Below are positions 1 to 7,649 of a DNA stretch of 64,000 bases, piece by piece. The stretch spans positions 1,178,001-1,242,000 of the forward strand of contig NZ_AP014879.1 of the NCBI RefSeq assembly GCF_002355735.1, given 5' to 3'. Origin of the DNA: Sulfuricaulis limicola. Lineage in GTDB: Bacteria; Pseudomonadota; Gammaproteobacteria; Acidiferrobacterales; Sulfurifustaceae. The translations under genes and the position numbers were made by a program. The notes beneath the pieces were generated by a model, which worked only from the letters and a program-made list of their open reading frames with translations, was not told where the DNA came from and made no database searches. The first letter of the stretch is position 1; the number at the start of each line of letters is the position of its first letter.

Positions 1-702
1 GATGTTCGCCACCACCATCAGCGCGTCGTCGCCCGCGGCGTGTCCGTAGGTATCGTTGATCTTCTTGAAGTGGTCGATGTCGAGCAGGAGCACCGACAGG
101 TCCGACACGTAACGCCGCGCCAGCGCCACGGCCTTGGTGCCGTTTTCGAAAAAAGCGCGCCGGTTCTTGAGCTTGGTCAGGGAATCCGTGGTGGCCTGTT
201 CCGCCAGCGCCTTCTTGCTCGCCTCCAGCTCGCGAATGGTGCGTGCCAGCCGGTAATGCACGTTCAGGCGCGCCACCAGTTCCATCTCGTCGATGGGTTT
301 GGTGATGAAATCGTTGGCGCCGTTGAGGAAGGCCAGGTTGCGGTCGACGTTGTCCTCGGCCGTGGTCATGACGATGACCGGCATGTTCTTGTGGTGCGCG
401 CCGTCGCTTTTGCGGATCTTGACCAGCAGCTGGTGCCCGCTCATGTTCGGCATGTGGATGTCGGTGATGACGATGGCGATATCCGGGTTTTTCTCGAGCA
501 CGTCCCAGGCCTGCACGCCGTCCTTCGCGTGCAGCAGGCGATAGGTGTGCCCCAGGTATTTGGACAGCAACGCCGTGGTCGTCTGGGAGTCTTCGACCAG
601 CAGCAGGAGCGGGAGCGGTTCGGTTTTCTTGGACGGTTCAGGCTTCACGGCTAGGGTGTCCGCATCGCTCGGAATGAGCCATGTCTGCTGAAAATATAGC
701 AT
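1..702 (-). CDS. Response regulator with REC and GGDEF domains (putative diguanylate cyclase), 3' end cut by window
   Basis: Reading the minus strand from an ATG at 702 gives a hydrophilic leader, then a receiver domain: LLLLVEDSQ with acidic-pocket residues, the phospho-acceptor stretch VITDIHMPNMSG, a conserved TT after the fourth strand and the invariant lysine in FITKP. A helical linker follows (about residues 145-165). The start of a GGDEF domain comes next (LTKLKNRRAFFENG, then LLLDIDHFKKINDTYGHAAGDDAL); the window ends before the GG(D/E)EF active-site motif, so catalytic competence cannot be judged. Family role: phosphorylation-controlled synthesis of cyclic di-GMP in the cytoplasm. 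It lies 24 bp behind rmuC on the same strand and may be the last gene of that operon. There is no clear Shine-Dalgarno at 702; a GTG at 648 is an alternative start. The product is recognisable although no complete frame exists in the window. Confidence 0.85.
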   Translation of the reverse strand, partial: MLYFQQTWLIPSDADTLAVKPEPSKKTEPLPLLLLVEDSQTTTALLSKYLGHTYRLLHAKDGVQAWDVLEKNPDIAIVITDIHMPNMSGHQLLVKIRKSDGAHHKNMPVIVMTTAEDNVDRNLAFLNGANDFITKPIDEMELVARLNVHYRLARTIRELEASKKALAEQATTDSLTKLKNRRAFFENGTKAVALARRYVSDLSVLLLDIDHFKKINDTYGHAAGDDALMVVANI

Positions 703-726
703 GCCGGGGCCCGGCCATCGGGCCGG

Positions 727-1950
727 TCAGCCCGGCTGAACGTCGCGGACTGCCTTATCAATTTGCTCGGGTTCTGCCAGCGCCTTGTCCCCGCCGCCCA
801 CGCCCATCTCCGAGAACTTGCGCGCCCCCGGCAGCAGCTTGGTCTCGAAGGAGCCCACCGTCCTGTTGTAATCGGCCACGGTGCTGTTCAGGCTGCGGCC
901 GAGCTTCACGAGGTGTTCGCTGAAGGTCATGAGCCGGCCGTAGAGCTCCTCGCCGACGTCGCGGATGTGCTCGGCGTTGGCCGTCAGGCTTTCCTGGCGC
1001 CAGCCGTAAGCCACGGCGCGCAGCAGGGCCACGAAGCTGGTCGGGGTGGTGAGGATGACCTTCTGCTTCAGCGCGTCTTCCAGCAGGCTGCGATCCATGT
1101 CGAGCGCGGCGCCCAGAAACTGGTCGCCGGGGATGAACAGGATCACGAAGTCGGGCGCGCTCTTGAATTGCGTCCAGTAGGCCTTGCTGGACAGTTCGCG
1201 CACGCGCTCGCGCACTTTGCGCGCGTGATGCTCCAGGTGCTTGCGGCGCGTCTCGTCGTCGGTTGCCTCGACCGCGCTGAGATAGGCATCGAGCGGGGTT
1301 TTCACGTCCACCACGATCTCGCGCCCGTCGGGCATGCGCACGATCATGTCGGGACGCATGCGGCCGGCTTCGGTGTCGGTATTTTCCTGTTCGTAGAAGT
1401 CGCAGTGCTCGACCATGCCGGCCAGTTCGGCGAGGCGCTTCAGCGTCATCTCGCCCCACTGGCCGCGCACCTCGGGCCGGCGCAGCGCCTGCACCAGGTT
1501 GCGCGTCTCGCCCTGCAACAGTTGCTGGGTCTGGACCATGGTTTCGAGATGCTTGGTGAGCGAGCCGTAGGCTTCCTTGCGCTCGTTCTCCATCAGGCGT
1601 ATCTGCTGCTCGGCCTTTTCCAGCGCCTCGCGCACCGGCTTGATCAGGTTCTCGACCGCCTTTTCCTTCAGCTCCAGGTCGCCCTTGGCCTGCACGTGGA
1701 ATTGCTTGAGTGATTCCTGCGCCAGTTGCAGGAACGCGGCGTTGTTTTCCTTGAGCGCGCGCTGGGACAGGGCGATGAAGTTCTGTTCCAGGCCGGCGAG
1801 CTTTTCCTGCGCCGCCTTGCGTTCCAGTTCCAGCGTGGTGGCGAGTTCCGCGAGGCGCTTCTGGGTGCGCAGTTGCGCGACGAACCAACCGAGCCCTCCC
1901 GCCAGCAGGATGACGATGGCGACAATAATAAGTGTGACGGCGTTACTCAT
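727..1950 (-). CDS. rmuC: DNA recombination protein RmuC homologue
   Basis: The 407-residue protein begins with one hydrophobic segment (about residues 5-25, VTLIIVAIVILLAGGLGWFVAQL). A long charged coiled coil follows to about residue 130, then the conserved RmuC domain (ALRRPEVRGQWGEMTLKRLAELAGM, MRPDMIVRMPDGREIVVDVKTPLDAYL, FVILFIPGDQFLGAAL). RmuC is a membrane-anchored, nuclease-fold protein that in E. coli limits recombination at inverted repeats. Length is normal for the family (400-500). The start overlaps the 3' end of the upstream phosphatase gene by 8 bp, so the two are probably translationally coupled. The GGDEF response-regulator gene follows 24 bp downstream. Confidence 0.93.
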   Translation of the reverse strand: MSNAVTLIIVAIVILLAGGLGWFVAQLRTQKRLAELATTLELERKAAQEKLAGLEQNFIALSQRALKENNAAFLQLAQESLKQFHVQAKGDLELKEKAVENLIKPVREALEKAEQQIRLMENERKEAYGSLTKHLETMVQTQQLLQGETRNLVQALRRPEVRGQWGEMTLKRLAELAGMVEHCDFYEQENTDTEAGRMRPDMIVRMPDGREIVVDVKTPLDAYLSAVEATDDETRRKHLEHHARKVRERVRELSSKAYWTQFKSAPDFVILFIPGDQFLGAALDMDRSLLEDALKQKVILTTPTSFVALLRAVAYGWRQESLTANAEHIRDVGEELYGRLMTFSEHLVKLGRSLNSTVADYNRTVGSFETKLLPGARKFSEMGVGGGDKALAEPEQIDKAVRDVQPG

Positions 1951-2608
1951 CCTGTTTCAGCCAGTCGAGAATCTCGCCCGGCGCGCGGATCATGCCGTCC
2001 GCGCCCCAGCGTTCGGGGGTTTCATGGCCGTTAATGTACCCGAACAGCGCCACCAGCGTTTTCATGCCGGCGTGCCGGCCGGCCAGGATGTCGCGCTCGG
2101 CGTCGCCGACGTACAGGCATTGCTCCGGGCGGCTGCCGGCCGCGGTGCAGGCGTGCAGCATCGGTTCCGGATGCGGCTTGCGGTTGGCCACGGTGTCGCC
2201 GCTGACCACGCAGGCCGGCGCGGGATCGGGCCGCAGTTGCGCCATCAGCGGATCGGTGAGGAAGGCCGGCTTGTTCGTGACCACGCCCCAGTTCATGCCC
2301 TGTTTCTTCAGCGTCTGCAGCAGCGCCGGGATGCCGTCGAACAGGCGCGTGTGGCGGCAGAGATTTTCGGTGTACAGCACAAGGAAGCGCTGGCGCAGGC
2401 GGTCGAAATCCGCATCTCCCGGTTTCTTGCCGAAGCCGAGCGTGACCAGCGCCGAGGCGCCGTGCGACACCTCGGGACGGATGGTTTCGTAGAGCAGGGC
2501 GGTTTTGCCTTCCTCGACCAGCAGCAGGTTCAGCGCATGCGCCAAGTCCGGCGCGGTGTCGGCCAGCGTGCCGTCGAGATCAAATAAAACCGTGCGGATC
2601 TTAGTCAC
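1943..2608 (-). CDS. HAD-family phosphatase, Gph / MupP type
   Basis: This 221-residue haloacid-dehalogenase hydrolase has the nucleophile motif [19 protein letters not shown] near the N-terminus, motif II in WGVVTNKP, the lysine in RKPHPEP and the metal-binding acidic motif [19 protein letters not shown]. Family members hydrolyse 2-phosphoglycolate (Gph) or N-acetylmuramate-6-phosphate (MupP, cell-wall recycling in pseudomonads). Synteny favours MupP: in Pseudomonas mupP sits directly beside ubiG, as here. The motifs do not separate the two activities, so no symbol is assigned. The gene overlaps ubiG by 8 bp and rmuC by 8 bp, indicating one transcript. Confidence 0.88.
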   Translation of the reverse strand: MTKIRTVLFDLDGTLADTAPDLAHALNLLLVEEGKTALLYETIRPEVSHGASALVTLGFGKKPGDADFDRLRQRFLVLYTENLCRHTRLFDGIPALLQTLKKQGMNWGVVTNKPAFLTDPLMAQLRPDPAPACVVSGDTVANRKPHPEPMLHACTAAGSRPEQCLYVGDAERDILAGRHAGMKTLVALFGYINGHETPERWGADGMIRAPGEILDWLKQDE

Positions 2609-3311
2609 CGCGCGTGGTGTAGGCGATGTAGTTGACGTCCACCCCGCGCCCGAGGCGGTACTGGCGCGTCAGCGGGTTGTAATGCATGCCGATCAGCTCA
2701 TGCAGCGTCAGGCCCGCGTGCCGTGTCCAGCGTTCCAGCTCGGACGGCTTGATGAATTTCATGTATTCGTGGGTGCCCTTCGGCAGCAGGTTCAGCACGT
2801 ATTCGGCGCCGACAATGGCGAACAGCCATGACTTCGGGTTGCGGTTGATAGTGGAGAAGAACACCCTGCCGCCGGGTTTGACCAGCTTGGCGCAGGCCGC
2901 GACCGTGGACGCCGGGTCGGGCACATGTTCCAGCATTTCCATGCAAGTCACGACGTCGAAGGATTCGGGCCGTTCGCGCGCCATGTCCTCGGCGCTGATC
3001 TTGCGGTATTCGACCTTCTGGCCGGATTCCTTGAGATGCAGTTTGGCCACCGCGAGTGGGGCGTCGCCCAGGTCAATGCCGGTGACCGTGGCGCCGTGCG
3101 CCGCCATGCTCTCGGCGAGAATGCCGCCGCCGCAGCCGATGTCGAGCACGGTCTTGCCCTGGAGCCCGACGCGATCATTTATATAGTTGAGGCGCAGCGG
3201 GTTGATGTCGTGCAGCGGCTTGAACTCGCTGTGCGGGTCCCACCAGCGCGCGGCCAGGGATTCGAACTTGGCGATTTCTTCGGGATCGACGTTTTGGGCG
3301 GTATGGGACAT
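2601..3311 (-). CDS. ubiG: Ubiquinone biosynthesis O-methyltransferase UbiG
   Basis: A 236-residue class I SAM methyltransferase with motif [17 protein letters not shown], the acidic post-I residue in VTGIDLGD and the UbiG signature regions [29 protein letters not shown] and [10 protein letters not shown]. UbiG performs both O-methylations of the ubiquinone head group. The N-terminus ([14 protein letters not shown]) aligns with the family start, supporting the ATG at 3311. It is followed with an 8-bp overlap by the HAD phosphatase gene. Ubiquinone synthesis implies a respiratory proteobacterium. Confidence 0.96.
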   Translation of the reverse strand: MSHTAQNVDPEEIAKFESLAARWWDPHSEFKPLHDINPLRLNYINDRVGLQGKTVLDIGCGGGILAESMAAHGATVTGIDLGDAPLAVAKLHLKESGQKVEYRKISAEDMARERPESFDVVTCMEMLEHVPDPASTVAACAKLVKPGGRVFFSTINRNPKSWLFAIVGAEYVLNLLPKGTHEYMKFIKPSELERWTRHAGLTLHELIGMHYNPLTRQYRLGRGVDVNYIAYTTRGD

Positions 3312-3354
3312 AGAAACTCAGAAAGTGTTTAACAAGCGACCCTGATCAACGTAG

Positions 3355-3424
3355 TCGTCATTCCCGCGAAAGCGGGAATCCAGATATTAAGATGCTGGAT
3401 GCCGGCTTCCGCCGGCATGACGGC
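3355..3424. repeat. REP-like intergenic palindromic element, copy 1
   Basis: Between mtaD and ubiG lies a compact palindromic element: an outer CGTCAT / ATGACG pair, a first hairpin TTCCCGC-GAAA-GCGGGAA (3361-3378), a spacer CAGATATTAAGATGCTGG, and a second hairpin ATGCCGGC-TTCC-GCCGGCAT (3399-3418). An expanded copy lies at 12675-12830. Such elements are dispersed, non-coding and often function as mRNA stabilisers or terminators; here it sits inside a co-directional gene pair. Confidence 0.85.
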
Positions 3425-3431
3425 AAATTCC

Positions 3432-4748
3432 TTAACTGGCCTTTATCTTACCATGCCACTCGATGGCCTTCTCCCGCAGCGCCGCCTCGTCCATCCCGGT
3501 CAGCTGGTGTTTCGCGAGCAGATGTTTGCCGTTGACCCACACGTCCGAGACCTGGTCGCGCGTGGCGGTATAGACGATCTGCGACACCGGGTCGTACACC
3601 GGCTGGCTGCTGATGGCGGAAAGATCGATGGCCGTAATATCCGCTGCTTTGCCGGCGGTAAGCGAACCGGTGCGCGCCTCGATCCCAAGCGCCTTGGCAC
3701 CGTTAAGGGTCGCCATGCGCAGTGCAGTATGCGCCGGGACCGCCGTGGCGTCACCGCTCGCGCCCTTGGCAAGCAGGGCGGCGATGCGGATTTCCTCCAG
3801 CATGTCGAGATTGTTGTTGCTGGCCGCGCCGTCGGTACCGAGCGCCACGTTCACACCGGCTTTCGTTAGCGCGTGCACCGGGCAGAAACCGCTCGCCAGC
3901 TTGAGGTTCGATTCCGGGCAGTGCACCACACTGACATTGTCCTGCGCCAGTAATTTGATCTCCTCCGGCAGCAACTGGGTCATGTGCACCGCGATCAGGC
4001 GCGGGCCGAGCAGGCCGAGTTTGGCGAGCCGCGCCAGCGGGCGCATGCCGTGCTGCTTCACGCTGGCCTCCACCTCCTGCGCGGTTTCATGCACGTGCAT
4101 GTGGATCGGAATATCCAGCTCGTCGGCGTACATGCGGATTTTTTCGAACGGCGCGTCGGAGACGGTGTAGGGCGCGTGCGGGGCGAAGGCGGTGCTGATG
4201 AGTTCGCTGTTGCGCAGCTCGTCGTGCAGCTTCAGGCCCTTGTGCAGGTATTCGTCGGCGTTCTGCGCCCAGGCGCTGGGGAAGTCGATCATGATCAGCC
4301 CGATGCAGGCGCGCATGCCGGCATCGTGGCAGACGCGCGCGGTAACGTCGGGGAAGAAATACATGTCACTGAAGCAGGTGGTGCCGCTCTTCAGCATCTC
4401 GGCGATGGCGAGCTCGGTGCCGTCGCGCACGAAATCGGGGCTGACCCACTTCGCCTCTGCCGGCCAGATGTGATTGTTCAGCCAGTCCATGAGCGGCAGA
4501 TCGTCCGCCAGCCCGCGGAACAGGCTCATGGCGGCGTGGGTGTGTGCGTTCACCAGGCCGGGGATGACGGCATGGGTTTTGAGATCGACGGTTTCCGTGG
4601 CGTGGTATTTCTTCGCGGCGTCATTCGTGGGCAGGACTTCGACGATTTTCCCGCCGTGGACGGCGATGCTGTGGTGGTTCAGCGTCAGCCCGTCGGGCTC
4701 GACGGGTATCACCCAGCGGGCGTTTATTAAGGTGTCGATGGTTTGCAT
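3432..4748 (-). CDS. mtaD: TRZ/ATZ-family amidohydrolase; 5'-methylthioadenosine / S-adenosylhomocysteine deaminase
   Basis: This amidohydrolase shows the metal-binding VNAHTHAAMSLFRGLADDLPL motif, HVHETAQE, the conserved VVHCPESNLKLASG and the catalytic LGTDGAASNNNLDM. MtaD enzymes deaminate 5'-methylthioadenosine and S-adenosylhomocysteine to inosine derivatives. mtnA lies nearby and also handles a methylthioadenosine salvage product, so the neighbourhood supports this substrate; guanine- or cytosine-deaminase activity is less likely. The frame extends 16 codons further to an ATG at 4796, but family alignment begins near MQTIDTLINARWVIP, and a possible -10 box (TATACT) lies between the two ATGs, so 4748 is preferred (438 aa). 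No good Shine-Dalgarno precedes either start. Confidence 0.9.
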   Translation of the reverse strand: MQTIDTLINARWVIPVEPDGLTLNHHSIAVHGGKIVEVLPTNDAAKKYHATETVDLKTHAVIPGLVNAHTHAAMSLFRGLADDLPLMDWLNNHIWPAEAKWVSPDFVRDGTELAIAEMLKSGTTCFSDMYFFPDVTARVCHDAGMRACIGLIMIDFPSAWAQNADEYLHKGLKLHDELRNSELISTAFAPHAPYTVSDAPFEKIRMYADELDIPIHMHVHETAQEVEASVKQHGMRPLARLAKLGLLGPRLIAVHMTQLLPEEIKLLAQDNVSVVHCPESNLKLASGFCPVHALTKAGVNVALGTDGAASNNNLDMLEEIRIAALLAKGASGDATAVPAHTALRMATLNGAKALGIEARTGSLTAGKAADITAIDLSAISSQPVYDPVSQIVYTATRDQVSDVWVNGKHLLAKHQLTGMDEAALREKAIEWHGKIKAS

Positions 4749-4775
4749 GGGGGAGGGGGTTATTTTAGTTGGGGG

Positions 4776-4781
4776 AGTATA
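4776..4781 (-). promoter_or_regulatory. Possible -10 box for mtaD
   Basis: On the minus strand the hexamer TATACT stands 27 bp before the preferred mtaD ATG. No convincing -35 hexamer is found at 16-18 bp, so this is a weak call based on the -10 alone and on its position between two candidate start codons. Confidence 0.25.
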
Positions 4782-4824
4782 ACCGACCTCCCTCATCCTC
4801 GTGAAAGCTGAGATGATAGGGGTT

Positions 4825-4844
4825 GTCCCTGCAGAGGCGGGGAC
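4825..4844. repeat. Degenerate half-copy of the REP-like hairpin
   Basis: GTCCCTGC-AGAG-GCGGGGAC followed by CCAG resembles the first hairpin of the element at 3355-3424 (stem, purine loop, then CCAG) but the second hairpin is missing. It lies in the divergent intergenic space between mtaD and nfeD. Similarity is by eye only. Confidence 0.35.
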
Positions 4845-4877
4845 CCAGCGTTAGAAAAATTGGGAAAAATTGGGGTC

Positions 4878-4913
4878 AGATCACAGTGTTCGCTAATACA
4901 AAAGTTGTGATCT
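4878..4913. repeat. Inverted repeat AGATCACA...TGTGATCT upstream of nfeD
   Basis: An 8-bp perfect inverted repeat (4878-4885 and 4906-4913) has a 20-nt loop and is followed by ATTTTTAATT. It could be a weak terminator or a palindromic operator (TGTGATCT recalls a CRP half-site). The preceding TTGGGGTCAGA is reminiscent of the short GTCAGA-bearing footprints left near REP-associated transposases. A smaller hairpin ACGCC-GCTA-GGCGT (4961-4974) stands just before the nfeD Shine-Dalgarno. Confidence 0.4.
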
Positions 4914-4989
4914 ATTTTTAATTGCTATCGAACGAGAAAACAGCCGATTCAGCACACCAGACGCCGCTAGGCGTTAAAGGAGAAGACGT

Positions 4990-5421
4990 GTGGGTGAAAT
5001 GAGCGCATGGCAGTACTGGCTTATCGTGGCAGGGGCTCTAATCGCTGCGGAACTTTTTATAGGCAGTCCGATGTTCGTGCTGCTTATTCTCGGTGTCGCT
5101 GCTCTCATAGCTTCGATTGTCGCCTGGTTCAGTGCTCCAATGTGGGCTCAACTGCTGGTAGCGACATTGGCATGCATCGCGGGCTATGTCGTGGCGGTTC
5201 GTCTGAAGAAACGGGAGCCCGTGGGCGCCACCATCCCGCTCGATAGCGGTGGACGCGTAGAGCTGGTCAAGGTGCTCTCCAATCTCCGGGCGGAGGTGAA
5301 CTACCGTGGTGCGGTGTGGACGGCAGATTCCGATCGTCCCGGGCTCGACTGGAACGGTCCGCTTTACGTGAAGGAAGTGCGTGGCACAAGTCTTGTTGTC
5401 ACGTCTGAAAAACCAAACTGA
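4990..5421 (+). CDS. NfeD-family membrane protein
   Basis: A 143-residue protein with two to three hydrophobic segments (about residues 5-75: WQYWLIVAGALIAAELFIG, MFVLLILGVAALIASIVAWF, LLVATLACIAGYVVAVRL), then a soluble C-terminal beta-rich OB-fold domain (GGRVELVKVLSNLRAEVNYRGAVWTADSDRP). Short NfeD proteins are partners of SPFH/slipin proteins in membrane-microdomain maintenance, and the slipin gene follows 26 bp downstream. The GTG start at 4990 is chosen because AAAGGAG ends 7 nt before it; the internal ATG at 4999 would be too far from that ribosome-binding site. Confidence 0.9.
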   Translation: MGEMSAWQYWLIVAGALIAAELFIGSPMFVLLILGVAALIASIVAWFSAPMWAQLLVATLACIAGYVVAVRLKKREPVGATIPLDSGGRVELVKVLSNLRAEVNYRGAVWTADSDRPGLDWNGPLYVKEVRGTSLVVTSEKPN

Positions 5422-5447
5422 GCATTCCGAAAAAAAGGAGAAAATCG

Positions 5448-6386
5448 ATGCTGCCCTTTGGAATAATCCTGATCGTTGCGATCATCTTTATTTTCCTTGG
5501 CGTGAAGATCGTCCCGCAGCAGAGCGCCTACGTCGTTGAGCGTCTTGGGCGTTATCATGCCGTGCTGAACCCTGGCCTGAACCTCATTATTCCCTTCGTC
5601 GATCGCCTTGCCTACCGACACTCGCTCAAAGAGGTTGCGATGGATATCGCGCCGCAGATTTGCATTACGAGGGACAACACGCAAATCAACGTTGATGGAG
5701 TTCTCTACTACCAGGTGACCGATGCCAAGATGGCAAGCTACGGCGCGGAGAATTACGTGGCGGCCATCAGTCAGCTCGCGCAGACGACGTTGCGCTCGGA
5801 GATTGGCAAGCTCGAACTCGATAAGACCTTCGAGGAACGCGAGCATCTGAACCGCGCTGTCATTGGTGTCCTCGATACAGCGGCCGTGACTTGGGGTGTC
5901 AAGGTCTTGCGCTATGAGATCAAGGACATTACCCCGCCTGCGGCGATCCTGCATGCCATGCAGGCGCAGATCACCGCTGAACGCGAGAAACGCGCGTTGA
6001 TCGCCAAGTCCGAAGGCGAGCGCCAGGAGCAAATCAACATTGCCGATGGCGAACGGCAGGCGGCTATCAAGCGCTCGGAAGGAGAAAGGCAGGCCATGAT
6101 CAACCGCGCCGAGGGCGAGGCCAAGGCGATTCTCGCCGTCGCCGAGGCGAACGCCAAGGGTATCAAGGCCGTCGGTGAATCGCTCATCGGCAGCGGAGGC
6201 GATGCCGCGGCAAATCTCAAGGTCGCGGAACGTTACATTGAAGCGTTCGAGGAGTTGGCCAAGGCCGGCAATACCCTGATCGTGCCGTCGACGCTATCGG
6301 ATATCTCGGGAACCATCGCTTCAGTAATGAGCGTCATTCGCAGCGCGGAATCGAAGCCGGTTGCCCCGCGTCCCGCGAAAGCATAA
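5448..6386 (+). CDS. qmcA: Slipin / SPFH (band 7) domain protein, QmcA-like
   Basis: A 312-residue protein with an N-terminal membrane hairpin (LPFGIILIVAIIFIFLGVKIV), then a band-7 domain (QQSAYVVERLGRYHAVLNPGLNLIIPFVDR ... TFEEREHLNRAVIGVLDTAAVTWGVKVLRYEIKDITPP). The C-terminal half contains five consecutive 11-residue repeats (about residues 188-242: SEGERQEQINI, ADGERQAAIKR, SEGERQAMINR, AEGEAKAILAV, AEANAKGIKAV), a hendecad pattern expected to form a long helical coiled coil for oligomerisation. SPFH proteins assemble cages that organise membrane proteases and other membrane proteins. A strong Shine-Dalgarno (AAGGAG) precedes the ATG. It forms a two-gene operon with nfeD, ended by the hairpin at 6414-6439. 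Confidence 0.93.
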   Translation: MLPFGIILIVAIIFIFLGVKIVPQQSAYVVERLGRYHAVLNPGLNLIIPFVDRLAYRHSLKEVAMDIAPQICITRDNTQINVDGVLYYQVTDAKMASYGAENYVAAISQLAQTTLRSEIGKLELDKTFEEREHLNRAVIGVLDTAAVTWGVKVLRYEIKDITPPAAILHAMQAQITAEREKRALIAKSEGERQEQINIADGERQAAIKRSEGERQAMINRAEGEAKAILAVAEANAKGIKAVGESLIGSGGDAAANLKVAERYIEAFEELAKAGNTLIVPSTLSDISGTIASVMSVIRSAESKPVAPRPAKA

Positions 6387-6413
6387 TCAGTTTGATTGAA
6401 ACAACAAAAGATG

Positions 6414-6439
6414 TCGTGGGGTGATACACCACCCCACGA
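6414..6439 (+). terminator. Hairpin terminator after the nfeD-slipin operon
   Basis: TCGTGGGGTG (6414-6423) and CACCCCACGA (6430-6439) form a perfect 10-bp stem with a 6-nt loop, 28 bp past the slipin stop and followed by TTAGATTTT. It lies between convergent genes, so it could also serve the OmpA-like gene. Confidence 0.8.
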
Positions 6440-6492
6440 TTAGATTTTCAGCCAGCGCAGACTGCGAATAACTAGTTATTGACGATTCCTGC

Positions 6493-7134
6493 TTACTTCG
6501 ACTCGGCAGCAACCTCGACACGACGGTTCATCGCGCGGCCTTCGGCGGTGTCATTGCTGGCTATCGGATTCGACTCGCCCATGCCCGAAAGCACAATGCG
6601 ATTCTCGGCCACGCCGTTACTGACCAGATAGTCCTTGGCGGCCTGGGCGCGGCGCATCGACAACTCCTGATTGTATTTCTCGCTGCCGACGCTGTCGGTG
6701 TAGCCCGTGACCCGGATGGTCGCGTCTTCCGGAAGCGTCTTCAGCTGGGCAACCGCGGCATCGAGCCGTTGCTTGTCTTCCGCCCGCAGCACCGCCTGAT
6801 CAAAATCGAACCCGGCTTTCTCGGAGATGTTGATGGGTTCCCTCTGAGGTTCGATGGCAGCGATTTCGGCAGGTGCCGGAGTCGCTACAGGTTCCGGGGC
6901 CGGTGCGGCGGCGACGGGCGGCGGCATCAGATGGGCGTCGCATTCCCTGGTTGCCGACTGCGCAGTCCAGTTTGAAGTGCGCACGCAATTACCGCTGTTG
7001 TCACGCACGACAACTCCCGAGGCGTCATGGGCATAGCCGCTGCTCATGAGGTCCGAGGCGGCGAAACTTTGCGAGGCAGAAAAGATGCATCCGCCCGATA
7101 CCAGGGTTGCCAGTATTAATTTTTTCAGTTCCAT
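6493..7134 (-). CDS. OmpA-family outer-membrane protein with peptidoglycan-binding domain
   Basis: The 213-residue protein starts with a signal peptide (MELKKLILATLVSGGCIFSASQSFA, likely SPase I cleavage after AFA-type SQSFA; the internal cysteine at residue 16 lacks a good lipobox). A short N-terminal region with two cysteines (NCVRT...TRECD) and a Pro/Ala-rich linker (residues 72-95) follow. The OmpA C-terminal domain comes next: FDQAVL, TIRVTGYTDSVGSEKYNQELSMRRAQAAKDYLV and RIVLSGMGESNPIASNDTAEGRAMNRRVEV. This domain binds diaminopimelate in peptidoglycan and tethers the outer membrane. There is no beta-barrel, so it is a small anchored periplasmic or surface protein. AAAGGAG stands 7 nt before the ATG. 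Confidence 0.9.
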   Translation of the reverse strand: MELKKLILATLVSGGCIFSASQSFAASDLMSSGYAHDASGVVVRDNSGNCVRTSNWTAQSATRECDAHLMPPPVAAAPAPEPVATPAPAEIAAIEPQREPINISEKAGFDFDQAVLRAEDKQRLDAAVAQLKTLPEDATIRVTGYTDSVGSEKYNQELSMRRAQAAKDYLVSNGVAENRIVLSGMGESNPIASNDTAEGRAMNRRVEVAAESK

Positions 7135-7649
7135 GTCAGTTCTCCTTTATGCAATGAGGAAAGCTCCACGCGAATGATTCATTAAAACATCGCGAACGTG
7201 GAGAAGCGTTATTGTGTTGCTTGTTACTGACGGCAGCAGGGAAATTTCTGCCTTCAACATTAGACGCCTGTTTCGCGCAAAGTTTCAATAAAATTCGGCT
7301 TTGCACCTTTTGTTCCTGACGGTCATTGTCCCCATGTGCCCCATGCGATGCTGTGCGCTGTCGCACATACAGAGATATAAATAAGTTTAATAATTTGAAA
7401 ACCTCGCTCAGGCTGGTGTTTTCGCTGATAGAAAAAGTATTCTGATAACCGGCAATAAAACGCAAACCAACGCGTAAAAAGTTTTTTGTCGTTTCATGAC
7501 GTGATCCCCCTGATTAGTATTGGCAGCCGGAGGCCGATACAACGGAAATCTTTACTGCTTATGCAGTTGATCCAGGCGCCCCAGCGGCGGGGGCGTCAAT
7601 GCCGGGTACTAGGGCGCGAATCGGGGACATAAGATATACTTTGCCCGCC
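7135..7649. other. Long intergenic region between divergent ompA-like gene and mtnA
   Basis: About 515 bp without a convincing full gene. On the minus strand, close to the OmpA-like start, the leader contains an imperfect hairpin (CCACG...CGTGG around 7168-7203). A short signal-peptide-like frame is described at 7408-7497. Near mtnA, TATACT (7635-7640) stands 10 bp before the preferred ATG and could be a -10 box giving a nearly leaderless message; no matching -35 is visible. Confidence 0.5.
7408..7497 (-). CDS. Short signal-peptide-like frame, possibly the stub of a frameshifted secreted-protein gene
   Basis: An ATG at 7497 preceded by a purine-rich AGGGGGA (good Shine-Dalgarno spacing) encodes a 29-residue peptide: basic start KRQK, a hydrophobic core FYALVCVLLPVIRILFL, then stop. 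Another minus-strand frame then stays open from 7465 to 7136 and could be its continuation after a frameshift. I recognise no family. It may be a decayed small exported protein, a leader peptide or chance. Confidence 0.25.
   Translation of the reverse strand: MKRQKTFYALVCVLLPVIRILFLSAKTPA

Noticed and set aside
4871-4885. REP-transposase footprint (TTGGGGTCAGATCAC)
   Set aside because: Only one short copy is present with no partner palindrome or transposase nearby; kept as a remark under the inverted repeat.
7136-7465. 109-residue minus-strand frame before the OmpA-like gene as an independent gene
   Set aside because: There is no ribosome-binding site or family signature, and it overlaps the leader of the OmpA-like gene; noted only as a possible frameshifted continuation of the short exported frame.
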